Of a DNA stretch of 64,000 nt, positions 1-10,930 are shown piece by piece (positions within the stretch are counted from its first letter, which is position 1; each line of letters begins with the position of its first letter). Below the pieces are notes generated by a model. The model saw only the letters and a list, made by a program, of their open reading frames with translations, was not told the DNA's origin and made no database searches. The position numbers and the translations under genes are program-made. The DNA is from Ophiodon elongatus (Eukaryota > Chordata > Actinopteri > Perciformes > Hexagrammidae), in assembly GCA_016806645.1 (NCBI GenBank), contig JACSYO010001630.1, positions 535,501-599,500 of the forward strand. Reading direction: 5' to 3'.

Positions 1-368
1 TATTGTGTGACTTTGGTGTTTTAAAAGGTTAGTTTGGATTCAAAATATTATTACTTATTTTACATAAAACAGCTCAAAGAACATCAGCATTCATGACTCG
101 CATTAAGACTGCAAGAAAACATGTAGTTTGAGGTCCATCCGACACGTTCAAAGCTACTTGGGATACTCTTACCCTTCCACGAGTGGGTACGAGGCCCACA
201 GCATCGTCAACCATCGCTTCTATAAATGTCCTCAGTTGCCATGCTTTCGGGAAAGGTCCGTAAGATGGATTTTATGATCATCTTAGCCTTAAGATGCTTT
301 TGTGAAACAGGGCCCTGAATGCTTGTTCTTGAGCAGTGATCGCTGAAAAGGCAAATGAAAGAGAACTT
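1..368. other. no recognised feature
   Basis: Mixed-composition sequence without a credible open frame, tandem repeat or recognised mobile element. Confidence 0.5.
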
Positions 369-440
369 AAACTAGGTGATCTGTGAACACCATTGCAATA
401 TGTGCTAAATATTACAATGGTGTTCACAGATCACTAGTTT
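369..440. repeat. foldback (inverted repeat) beside a pentamer array
   Basis: The arm at 369-395 is the reverse complement of 415-440 except for one extra G. The loop is about 19 nt and AT-rich. The right arm ends about 10 bp before the (TTCTC)n array. It could be a small MITE core, a template-switch product or a hairpin RNA locus; the sequence does not say which. Confidence 0.85.
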
Positions 441-450
441 AAATAATATT

Positions 451-516
451 TTCTCTTCTCTTCTCTTCTCTTCTCTTCTCTTCTCTTCTCTTCTCTTCTC
501 TTCTCTTCTCTTCTCT
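451..516. repeat. (TTCTC)n microsatellite, about 13 units
   Basis: A near-perfect five-base tandem repeat. It explains the Lys/Arg/Glu-rich open frames on the minus strand, which should not be read as genes. Confidence 0.97.
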
Positions 517-779
517 GGAAAAGAGACCAGAGAAGGAAACCACAGCAGTGAGCTGTGAGCAAATTTTTCCATAAAAGCAAAGAGTTCAAAGTAAAACACT
601 GAGTCCAAAAAGAGTGCTGGTACAAATTAGCTCCTCAATTACAGTACCAAAAGCAGATTATATGTCATTTGTTACTTCCGCCCTTTCTGCTTGTATATAC
701 AGTCAGTGTGTGTTGTGTGCATATGCAGATGAGCAGTGTGTGTGTGTGTGTTGCGCTGTGACAGGGACTAATGTCTAAA

Positions 780-990
780 TCAGCCAGACTCCATCGCCCT
801 GTCGCCCCGCTCCCCTACAAATGTCACCTGTTCCCGGCCAGTGATTTGCATAATGCAAAGCTTCTCAGTCGTAACGGTCCGATTAGCGGCGGGGAGCGCC
901 AGGACCATTCCTGACGCACCAAGCCGTTAACGGCTCCTTTTGCCGGGAACAACTGTGATTAACTGAGGGGGCTACGGGGTGGGGTTGGGG
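780..990. promoter_or_regulatory. candidate conserved noncoding element with palindromic POU site
   Basis: This GC-richer block lacks repeats and stands out from its AT-rich surroundings. It contains ATTTGCAT at 844-851 facing ATGCAAA at 853-859, giving a 15-bp palindrome (845-859) in which two POU octamer-type sites point at each other. Further on it has GATTAGC, GTTAACGG and GATTAACT motifs. Composition and motif density resemble vertebrate developmental enhancers, but conservation cannot be tested here. Confidence 0.35.
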
Positions 991-1003
991 AGGGGGGGGA
1001 GGG
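967..1003 (+). other. G-quadruplex-forming motif
   Basis: Six runs of three or more G are separated by loops of one to four bases (967-971, 976-979, 81-84, 87-90, 992-999, 1001-1003). This satisfies the usual G4 pattern with spare runs. It abuts the candidate CNE. Confidence 0.7.
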
Positions 1004-1009
1004 TGGTTG

Positions 1010-2450
1010 AAGAAGGAAAGAGAGGAGCTGGCCTGAAAGTGTTCACACTCTGGTTGTATTAATTACAGAGAGACAGGTCGGCTTCAGGTGACATAACCAA
1101 CTGATCGTTGAAGTGAGCGCTGAGCCAAGGATGGAAAGATGAGGGGATGAGAGGAAGGATGGAGGGAAGGAGAGAGGTTACGAAGCTTAAATCGGGATGT
1201 GCAATTTGTTTCAAAAATATTTCATTTGAGCCGAGAAATTAGGAATTGAATAATTGGAAGAGTACCAATCAAGAATACCAATATCTCTATTTACGCATAA
1301 TTACTACTAAATCACTCAATTTGAATAGTGGTGTCTCTAAAATTATCTCTATTTTCTCCATAATGTATTCTTTACATAGTTCTAGATTATTACAAAGTTA
1401 AATCACCATGGTCTAAAGCATGGTCTAAACCCCACACTGCAAAGAATCCAATTCATTCCAAATCATCATCATAAAAAAAAAAAATTAAAACAATTTCTGA
1501 AGCTTCATTCTGTATTCGCCATAGGTAAAAAACTAAGATCAGGTCATGGTTGCATGACTTCATGCACCATTCATTTTACAACTTGTAATTTTTGTAATGA
1601 GTGTTGAAGTTTAACTTTCCCGACAGCCTCATAGTCTCATTTAGCCACTTGTTGGCAACCGCCTTTTTTTACGACACGTAAAAGCTTCAACATTCACAAG
1701 AGGGGTATTTACTGACATATTGTATATCATAAAGCAGAACCCATTCAAAATCGACTCAGACAAAGGAACCGGAAGTGGATAAATGCTAACTCATTACCAG
1801 ATTTTAGAACTTATTCCTGCAGCACTCCATTGTGTATTGTGCTTTTATGTAAAAATATTTTAATGTTTCCTGATGTACTAAACAGAGTTATGAGATTACC
1901 CTGCTATTATGATCAGTTGTGGCATTGTCAAAGATTATTCTACTTTAAAGTCTCGTGGTATTGTTTTTGCTTTTTAACAGTAATCCAGATATAGTGCAAC
2001 ATCTGTCTCAAATAGAGCTCCATCTCCCTAAAAAGGTGCTAAGCAAATCTGCCATCTATCTTTCTTTCTTCCCTTTTGGCTTCTGTTCTCTCCCTCTTTG
2101 CGTCTCTGTGTTTAACAGATGAGACAGGGATGAGAGGATGAGAGGGGAAATGTGTTGCACCTCACTTCTCTTTCTAATGTCTCCGGCTGCTGGGAAACCA
2201 TGTGGAAAACTAAAGACTATTAATGCCACAAACAAATCTCTCCCAAAATGGAAGCCCTTTTACATATTTTAGTGCACGGGCGGGCTGAGGGCTTAATGAC
2301 ATGGAGAGATGAGGAAACGGAGAAAGAGGAGGGAGAGATAGAGAGGTGGGTGGATGAAGTGGAAGAAGGTGAGGATGAGACAGAAGGATGAAGATGGAAT
2401 AGAGAAACAGAGAAAAGAAGAAGGGGATTATTGAGAGGAGATGAAGGAAC
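1010..2450. other. purine-rich margins around AT-rich sequence, no gene
   Basis: Stretches at 1010-1190 and 2290-2450 are strongly purine-rich (GGA/GAGA). The middle is AT-rich with a short poly(A) near 1472. No coding potential or named repeat was recognised. Confidence 0.5.
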
Positions 2451-2451
2451 T

Positions 2452-2790
2452 TAAGGGTGACATATTATGTTCATTTACAGGTTCATACTTGTATTTTGGT
2501 TCTCCACTAGAACATATTTACTTACTTCAATGTTCAAAAACACTTTAATTTTCTCATACTGTCTGTCTGATTATACCTGAATGCAGCCTCTGTCTGAAAT
2601 GCTGTCTCTTTAAGCCCGCTCCAAAAAAGCCCAGTCACTCGAATTGATCTAATCGTTTCCGGTCTTTCGCATCTGCTCTGTTGGCATCTTTGCTGTGGGG
2701 AACCACTATAATTGAGTTTAGCTGCACTTCTGCCATTAATATCGCTTCTAAACCACAAACTGCACATGTTCCAGTGGGGATCTGATCCAA
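2452..2790 (+). repeat. dispersed teleost repeat (GACATATTATG type)
   Basis: The opening 'GACATATTATGTTCATTTAC', followed by the 'TTTAAGCCCGCTCC' and 'AAAAAGCCCAGTC' modules, matches a short interspersed repeat I recognise from many percomorph genomes. It is non-coding and begins at a TTAA-containing site, so a MITE origin is possible. The 3' end is diverged and the right boundary is approximate. Confidence 0.5.
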
Positions 2791-5049
2791 AATTGGAGGG
2801 AACTTACCAAACCATAATCATAACAATGGTTAGCATGCTAGCAATGAACAATAGTGCTAAGGATTAGCATAAGCTAATGGGAGACCAAACCCAGTGGTGC
2901 TTTTTATGTTCGTTAACTGTAGCATGAAGTCCTGGTGGAATTAGCAAACCAGCTAGCTAACTAACCGGCCCATAAATAATCCAGACACTCTTGTCACACA
3001 TTGCTATTGCCAGATGATAATCGTTTACACTGATTCACCAGATTGCGTAATGTACTGGAGGCTTATTTCTCAAGTCAACAGAAAAGGGAGAAAAGGCTTG
3101 TGCTGTGCTGTGATCATAATGCTACACTGCTTCCAGAAATGTACCAACGACAGGCATGACTGGACGTCTCTTAGCCACCGCTCCCATTCCTGTCCATGTT
3201 GATACTTTTTTTTATGTTCTATTACATTTTTGGAATATCCAGGGTAAAGGCACTTCAGGAGAACTGGGACAACCAGTTCAATACTTGTCTTTATTTTAAT
3301 CATTACCAGGGACAAAGCAGCATCTTGAATGTTGGTTGGCTTACTGAGATATCCAATAATTTAATTTGGCCCAAAATAAATTATTGAATGGCCTACCTGC
3401 CGATCTACTTACCTAGCTAGCCGCCTACCTTGACAGCTAGACTTGTAGACTTTCATGCTAGATTTAGCTACTTTTGGAGATAGCACTGCTAGCTACTTTA
3501 GGATAAGAAGAACTTTATTAATTCTCAAAGGGTAAACTTGTATGCCACTGTTTGGAGAGAGGCTGACATGACATTTTTAGTGTGAGATTTAGTTCAAACC
3601 ACAACACTGGTGCCTTATTGGACGAGGGCCACGGGAACCCCAGGGAGTCCCTGTGACACAACCCTGTCGTCACCAAGGCTATATAGAGCGGCACATACCT
3701 TCACACTGTGCCATCCATGCGACTTATGTTGCTGTAAGGTCGTGAGACAACGTGTCTTTAAAGAAAAAAAAACATAAGAATAGTCCTACATTTTCTGGCT
3801 GAACAACAGACTGTTTTGAATCCTGAAGGAAGATCTCTCTTTTTCCTCTCTCCTCCGCCACTGTTAAGTCTTGCGTTGCATAATCACTTACGAGACTACG
3901 TCCGACATCTTTCTCTTTTTCTCTCCTCCTGCTCCCACACTCATACACTCTTTATTTTGTGTATATGTGTTGTAATAATAGCTGGATGTCAGTGCCCGGA
4001 TTCAAACCTTCACTGTTCACTCTGAATGTGGAATAGTACTTTGACTATTGACACTTTGAGTGAACGCCAACTTTGAGACTTCAGAATGACAGCCTGGATG
4101 ACACATCTTTCTATATATCTTGTTGAAGCCTTGTAGCCTTGAGCTATATTGAAACCTGTAAGCAATTATCATCCACTTCATAGATTTATTCAAACCCAGC
4201 TTGTTCGATGAAAGGTTTCAGAGGATGATTGACGATAAAACACACCTTCAACTACGTTGTGTTTGTTTTAAAAACAGAGGAGCTTCCACAGGCCTCAGTC
4301 AAGTCTAATTCCTTTTTATGGGTTTAAGAAGTTAACAGCAATTCCAGTTATTAACCTGCACCACTCAAGATAGCCCCAGCCAAGCAGTCCAAGTCTTAAC
4401 CAAGCCTTCACTGATAGGATCACATTGTCGGAGTGGAAAAGAAGCGCTCCCATTAGATGTCCAGCTAGATAAATAGACTATAATGGGTTGCTGGGGGTGC
4501 GTTTGGTCGTTTGGCCTGACGCTCCCATCAGATGTGATCTCAGGGTCGCTGCCATGAATCAGGCAGCAGTGCGACGTCATTGGTCATCCTGACAGCTGAA
4601 CAAAGCCTAGGAAGTGGGGAGGGACAGACGCCGCTAATGGAGCCAGATTAGGATGGGTGTGCTTTGTAACTCGTGCTGGCACTGCCGGAGTTGCTCAGTT
4701 AGATGTGTGGGGTCAGTGACTTCTTTATGAGATACCTGAGGCATTGTGGGCCAGTGGTGCTATGGCACTATGGGTGCTGTTTCTGCTAGGCTGCACTGCA
4801 TAAGCTGTGTTCGCTGATTGTTTTTAGTTTTTTTGATGTGTGTTCATTTTGTGAGAATGTGTGAGCACAGAGCCTGGTGATGTGGTAGTGCTGGGGCTGA
4901 TAAGAGTCAGATAAAGCTTTAAGGGCTAATGGTTTCCACTAATGAGAAAACTGGCTGTGATTATGACAAATAGCTGGAGAGCAGCAGGCTAAGCAGCGAC
5001 ACACAGCAGCTATTGTTAGGCAGCCGAGCCTCAGCATCTCATTACACCT
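2791..5049. other. unannotated intergenic sequence
   Basis: No tandem array or transposon was recognised. GCTAGC-rich patches occur near 2950 and 3415-3500. A TATA-like CTATATAGAG at about 3680 sits just downstream of GC-richer sequence, but no open frame follows it, so it is not called a promoter. Confidence 0.4.
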
Positions 5050-5740
5050 CCAGCCTCCTCCTCTCCTCCTGATAGACCGGCCTTTTCTTTTACTGATGAT
5101 AGACCGGCCTCCTCCTCACCTCCTAATGATAGACCGGCCTCCTCCTCTTCTCCTAACGATAAACCGGCCTCCTTTTCTCCTGATGATAGACCAGCCTGGT
5201 CCTGATAAACCAGCCTCCTCCTCTCCTCCTGATAATAGGCCGGCCTTCTCCTCTCCTGTTGATAAACTGGCCTCCTTCACTCCTAATGATGAACCGGCCT
5301 CCTCTTTTCCTGATTATAGACTGGTCTCCTCCTCTCCTGATGGTAAACCGGCTCCTCTTCTCCTCACGATAGACCGGCCTCCTCCTCTTCTCCTAACGAT
5401 AAACTGGCCTCCTTTTCTCCTGATGATAGACCAGCCTCGTCCCGATAAACCAGCCTCCTCCTCTCCTCCTGATAATAGGTCGGCCTTCTCCTCTCCTCCT
5501 GATAAACCAGCTTCCTCCTCTCCTCTTGTTGATAGATTGGCCTCCTCCTCTCCTGATGATAGACTGGCCTCCACTTTTCCTGATGATTAACCGGCCTCCT
5601 TCTTTCCTGATGACAGACTGGCCTCTTCCTCCTCTCCTAATGATAGACCGGCCTACTCTTTTGATAGAAAACTGGCATCCTCTTCGCCTAATGATAGCCC
5701 GACCTCCTCTTCTTTTCCTGATAGGTCGACCTCCTCCATA
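5050..5740. repeat. degenerate 27-30 bp minisatellite with 240-bp higher-order repeat
   Basis: Roughly 25 copies of a unit like GATAGACCGGCCTCCTCC followed by TCTCCT. Positions 5101-5270 and 5341-5510 align with an exact 240-bp offset, so several units were duplicated as a block. Unit lengths are mostly multiples of three, which keeps frames open on both strands (164 codons at 5096-5590 and shorter ones). Those Pro/Ser-rich products are artefacts: they have no non-repeat sequence. Confidence 0.92.
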
Positions 5741-6944
5741 TTTTCAAGATATACACCAACAAGATTAAATTCCAGTGGTAAATCTAGTGAATTTCCACAA
5801 TATTGTGTTTGCAAGCTCCACAAATTAAATGAGCCCACCGTTTACTTAACGAACAATGATAGCTTTCTTGCCTGGGTACATTTTGTTTAGGTGAAGAGAC
5901 ACTGCTGCATGTTAGGACAAACAAAACTTCAGTGAATCTCAGGAACCCAGCCCTTATGACTTAAAATGCAAGGTATGAACGATATAACCGATCCTTACAC
6001 TTTTCAGTGGTTAGTAAGCAGAGGTACCTTGGCCAGTATTGCACGATTGCTACCAAGTTTACTACTTGATATGTGACGGCAAACTTTACAACACCGCAAA
6101 GTGAAACAAAGCAACATTATGTATCATTAGGTGTTCAGGCTAATGCACCTGGTCTCAACCAGATCTTGTTGCTCTTGTTAACACTCCTTCCCAACCTTAA
6201 CTCAGAACCTCCACAGATATCTTCCTCAGACTGGAACAAAATTAAGAGTCAGAGAGTGAAAAACAAAGAATTGAAGTTTATATTGTACATTCAACCAATC
6301 CTCATAACTCAAAGTTTCATGATTTCCATTTCCCTTGCTGGAATGAATGTTAGCCTCTAGATATTCAATAATTTCCATGGGCCATGAAACCTGAGAAAAT
6401 AAAAATGGTATTTATTTTTTCTTGAAGGCTCCTCTGCTGATACTGCTGTATTTTACTATGTCAGTGGATCTTATGACTGACTTTTAATAAAATATACGAT
6501 TTACTGTATACAGTATGGTGGACATTCTTTCTTTTAAGACCTTAAAATATTTATCCCATGAGCTAAGAAGATGAGAGATTAAAATCATTAAAAGTTCAAA
6601 CTACCCTATTTCCCCCAGAAGCATCTGGTGTGGAGCTTTCCTGAAACAAGCACATCATGTCAGTCTGCTTGTTTTTGATTTGGCCCCTCACCACTATAAT
6701 AATTGGAGCACTTATCTCTGAGCTTGCAGTGCATTAATATAGTTTAATGGCACCAGTTGTAGTATATTAATATTCCTTAACCTCCACTCCACCCTTAAAA
6801 TCCCACTACCACCTTTTCACCTTCCCTCCCTTCATCATCCCCTGCTTTCACCCTTCATCCTTTCTCTCCCACAACCCTCTCTCCTTCTCCCTCCCTCTGT
6901 ATCCTCTCTCTCTTTCCTCCCCCTCCTTCTCCAAACTCATTTCA
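5741..6944. other. unannotated sequence, pyrimidine-rich at the right edge
   Basis: The stretch 5741-6780 holds nothing I recognise; a 95-codon frame at 6073-6360 resembles no known protein. 6780-6940 is a CT-rich tract leading into the CNE-like island. Confidence 0.45.
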
Positions 6945-7110
6945 GCATGAGATTATAAATGGAGCCTTGGGAAAATGTGATAAATCAATTAATCATTTGT
7001 AGCTGTGTAGCTTAATGAGTGAACTGGGGTGTCATAATTAGTTCTCCCAGTATCAATCATTAAAGTGCAAGTTTGCTGATAAACAGGCAACTGATGAGAG
7101 CAGAGACATG
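6945..7110. promoter_or_regulatory. candidate CNE
   Basis: Low-repeat sequence rich in homeodomain-type cores (ATAAATCAATTAATCATTTG, CATAATTAG, AATCATTAAAG). Flanked by a pyrimidine tract on the left. The call rests on motif density only. Confidence 0.3.
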
Positions 7111-7958
7111 GCTGAGACTCTCCTGCTGTTATTGCTGTGAAATCACATGATAAGAGCACTAAATGTGTAGTAATGAGCTTGGGTTTACACTCTTTTATTT
7201 CTGCTTCGCTCCACTTACATCTGAACGCCTACAGCAACGTGAACTTTATACCAGAGCAGACAACACCACCTCTTTTTGACATTTTGGGATTTAGGAACAA
7301 GAAAACTACTTACTTATATTTACACTAGATTAGTATTTGTCTCCATGCAATATCAGTGCTGGAATAGATATTTAGATACTTGACATAAGTATAGTAATAC
7401 CACAACCTAAAGTCTAAATTGTGTTCTAGTTTTGTTAAAGAATGCTTCAACTTCATTTTTGCTTTTATGATTCTACTTCTTGACTTTAGCAACACAAAAA
7501 GGGCAAAGAAGACTGAGAAAGGACTGAAGTTCCTGGTAAGTGCCAGTGCTTCTGTTAGTTGCTCGGTTAAAGCAGCTACTGTCAGTACATTGTGTGTTTT
7601 CCAAAAATATTGAATGGTGAAAACAACCCAGCGGTCCAATTAGTTTGAATATGAAGATGATGATATTTAAGTAGCTTGTGTCAGCAGGCAATAGTTGGAG
7701 ACCTCCATAATGAAACGTGTATCGTGACCTCTAAACCTTTCAGGTGGTGTAGCTAATCTAATTGAATCTAGTATAAGTGTGAGAAGGCAGCCCACAGAAT
7801 GCATCTGAACTGGATGTGTGTTGTAGCCTCCTTCATCAGCGCTTAAAGAAAGTGCCTTGGCAGAGGTTAAATAAATGAACTGCTTATTACAGGCCTCGCT
7901 CCGAGCAGTTAAGCTAACCCATGCATATATAACACTTACATTTAGAGGGGGGCGTGAC
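7111..7958. other. unannotated sequence with a possible microexon
   Basis: Mostly AT-rich sequence without repeats. A splice-site-framed 46-nt segment at 7490-7535 is described in the findings. Several short open frames on both strands resemble nothing known. Confidence 0.4.
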
Positions 7959-8031
7959 TGTGTGTGTGTGTGTGTGTGTGTCAAAGAAAAGAGGGGTCAG
8001 GGAGGAGGTCACAGGCTCATAACCGTGTGTG

Positions 8032-8067
<36 letters not shown>
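7959..8067. repeat. two (TG)n microsatellites
   Basis: TG tracts at 7959-7981 and about 8025-8067, separated by a purine-rich spacer. Confidence 0.97.
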
Positions 8068-8070
<3 letters not shown>

Positions 8071-8077
8071 CGTGCTA

Positions 8078-8200
8078 ATGGTCTTTCCAGCCTGGGAAAT
8101 GCCCCAGTGAACAGCCTAACTTATGGAAATCATAACCTCAACGCTGGAAGCCATTATCAGACTAATTTGCATAAAGACTCTTTCAAATAGGTTCCTGAAG
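8078..8200. promoter_or_regulatory. candidate CNE with POU octamer
   Basis: Unique sequence between TG tracts with a perfect octamer ATTTGCAT at 8165-8172 following GACTA. No coding potential. Confidence 0.35.
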
Positions 8201-8454
8201 GCCGAGACACGCCCCCCCCCCGGTAACACATGCAAGTGTTTGTGTGTGTGTCCGTGTCCAACATTCCTTTAAGCTTCCAGTTAGGTTTAAACTAAACAAG
8301 TTAAGCCTAACCTGCATGTGGCCTCCCCCTATCAATACCTAGCACTCTGGCCCACTCAGCCCAATCATAGTGATATATGTACAAGGTATGTCTTCGTCAG
8401 GAGTAACACAGGCAGACAGGGCCACACATGCACATATTTACACACACACACACT

Positions 8455-8650
8455 GGACGGTAACAAGCCATTAACGAAGCCTTAATTGATGAGCTCGTTA
8501 AGATCTGTTATTAGAGAAATTGATTTCAAATAGCCACTTTAATCGGCTGGCCAGGGGGAAACAGGCCACAATGCAAATTGAAGTCGCTAAAGTACATAAT
8601 GGAGCAAGTAATTCATAGATTTAACTTTCACTAATTAATAATTGAAGATT
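8455..8650. promoter_or_regulatory. candidate CNE, homeodomain/POU motif-dense
   Basis: The clearest enhancer-like block in the window. It contains TTAATTGA (8482-8489), a perfect octamer ATGCAAAT (8571-8578) and TAATTA (8632-8637), with CATTAACG and TTTAATCGG nearby, in repeat-free sequence of balanced composition. A second short block at 8695-8785 (AATTAATTAATGAGC) continues it after a small TG tract. Stops in all frames argue against an exon. Confidence 0.42.
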
Positions 8651-8782
8651 GGAGGGGGTGGTAGTCGTGTGTGTGTGTGTGACAGTGTTAATGTGGGTAT
8701 ATTCTGTAAGTCTTGTAATTAATTAATGAGCTTTATTCTCATGCAATTTATTAGGCATTCACAATATCGCTCTCAGTATGTA

Positions 8783-8785
<3 letters not shown>

Positions 8786-8838
<53 letters not shown>

Positions 8839-8853
8839 TATGTGTGTGTGTAT
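8786..8853. repeat. (TG)n microsatellite
   Basis: About 68 bp of TG with a few TA interruptions toward the right. Confidence 0.97.
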
Positions 8854-9059
8854 ATTAGGTTGGATTTGTTTATGATCAAGAATACATTTTGGCTCATCAG
8901 GAAGTAAACATTTAACTGGTAACATTATGTAGCCTAATTTTGTGCACATACAAGTGGTTGGTTATAACTCGCTGTTTGATTCAGGTTCTTGATGTTCGTT
9001 TGGCTACATCTTTGCATTTTACATCGTTTTGTTTGCTTTGTTAATTTAATTTAATATTA

Positions 9060-9280
9060 TTCTGCATTATTATTCTGCATTTTTCTTATTCTATTCTATT
9101 TGTTGTGTATATTTTTAATGTTTTATATTTTATTGCTTACCTTGCTTACCACAATATATATATATATTGTGCATTTTTCTTATTCTATTCAATTTGTTGT
9201 ATATATTGTCTATTTGTTATATTTTATTGCTTAAATGTATGTATAAATGCTGCTGGAGAGAAAAAATGTAATAAAGTAAC

Positions 9281-9312
<32 letters not shown>
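9060..9312 (+). mobile_element. 3' tail of a truncated LINE with (TATC)n end
   Basis: The sequence ends TGCTGCTGGAGAG, then AATAAAGTAACTC and a (TATC)n run (about 9281-9312). This is the arrangement I know from 3' ends of Rex1/CR1-like fish LINEs, whose reverse transcription leaves a tetranucleotide tail. No reverse transcriptase coding sequence is present, so the insertion is limited to 3' UTR. A 63-bp segment (about 9073-9135) is repeated about 98 bp downstream (9171-9233). Confidence 0.5.
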
Positions 9313-9954
9313 CGCAGCAAAATCCAAGATTTTTAGAACATTTTAAAGTAAACTGTCTATTACCAGTAATCCACTTTCTGTTTCTGGGATGGTGGTGCAA
9401 CAACATGCGTCATTTTATTCCATCAAACATATTTTAATCTACTCAAAATCTACAACACCAAAACACCATTTGTGATTTGTATGAATAAAGTACAGACGTT
9501 GTCCAAATGACCTTGGTCTCAACAAGGATACATGTATGAATGTTCTGAATGTAGTTGTGGGGGGATATAATTGTCCAATATGGACAAAACACCTCTGGAC
9601 ACTGGACTTAAAAAAAAAAAAAAAAAAATGTTTTAAGTTGTTTAAACATTTTTTACTTTTGTTTCTAAATTTGTTATTTGTTCTATTCATGTGAAACTTT
9701 TTATTTTACCATCTTGGCCTTGACTCCATCCTGGCCTTGACTCCATCGAAAAAGAGTAACATTTCTCTTTTTGTACATGTGTTTGTAATAATGTGTGACT
9801 ATTACAAACACATTATTCCACTGATGTGCTACGAGATCATTTCTCCACTGCAACTCATCTCTGCACGACTGTTGCAAAGCATTAGGTTGATCAAAGAGCT
9901 TCACAGAAAAAGTTGATGAGTCCCTTTAAATTGACTGAGTTGAGGTTTTAGTGT
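9313..9954. other. unannotated, with a small foldback
   Basis: Holds a poly(A) tract at about 9610-9628 and a perfect 14-bp inverted repeat (9777-9790 and 9800-9813, 9-nt loop). Nothing else recognised. Confidence 0.5.
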
Positions 9955-10930
9955 TGCCGGTTTCACACACACAGGCACACACACAGACCTGGAGCTTAAC
10001 AGGTCATGAACCAGACTGTATGGTGTGCTTCAGCCAAGGAGTACCATTTAATCTCATCTTTTTTATCTGTCAGAAAAGGCAAACACACACACACACACAC
10101 AGCATATAATTCCAGCATTAGCGGTGGTATTAGCCAGAGTGGGGCAGGTACTTAACACTGAAAAGACTGAAATCACTTCCCAAGGGAGCTTTTATACAAT
10201 GTGTGTGTATGAGCGTATGTGTGTGTGTGTGTGTTGAGAGGTAGATAGGAGCCATTGTGTCAGTGGCCTAGCTTTCTGATTTCTATGTGTGGCTTAAGCC
10301 GAAGGAAGTGCGTTAGTCGCTGTGCAGCAGCGGCGACTCGGGCCCCCCTGCGTTGATTTAATGTGAAGAATTGGCTGCTGCTGTATTGAATCAGACTTGG
10401 GCCCATATTGTTCGGCTGCAGGGGATTACACATTTAGCAGCTAGTGATCTGGCTTCAGTTATAACACCACTCGTCGAGAGAAGCAACTCTTATCAGCCAG
10501 TGGGAGCCCAGTCTCTGCCACATTCACAACTCTCCAATACACTTTAATTGAATTTCTTTTTAGAGACAGAGAGGCTCAGACGGCTCATGGCATTCAATTT
10601 ACCACCTCCCCTGTCAACGTTTAGATCCCTCACCTCTTCTCCTCCTCCAGAAAAAGGGAGGCGCCTACACGCTACAAAAGGAAACTTGCAAATACCATAT
10701 TTATCTCTGTTCCCTCTCTCTCCCGCCGCTCTCCTATCCATGTCAGTTATTATATCATTTCAATGAATACTCGCCAGGAAATGGGCTTATCTCAGTGGCA
10801 AAATATCTATTTCTTTCAGGCGTTGATTTAGTGTGTTTAAAGCCCACAGCGAGGACAGACAGACTGTCAGCTTGCCGCAGCAGTAAAGCAACGATGCTAT
10901 CTGTTGGGAGCTGAAATACTGATGAATGAA
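9955..10930. promoter_or_regulatory. candidate CNE cluster
   Basis: Mostly unique sequence of moderate GC interrupted by short CA/TG tracts (10082-10101 and 10200-10233). Blocks 10105-10200, 10255-10560 and 10730-10920 lack repeats and contain motifs such as CCAGCATTAGCGG, TTGATTTAATGTG and TTATCAGCC. Stops interrupt all frames. Confidence 0.3.

Noticed and set aside
3660..3720. TATA-box promoter (CTATATAGAG)
   Set aside because: No open frame, exon or CpG island follows; a single TATA-like string is expected by chance.
5096..5590. 164-codon Pro/Ser-rich open frame
   Set aside because: Lies wholly inside a minisatellite whose unit length is mostly divisible by three; equally open on the other strand.
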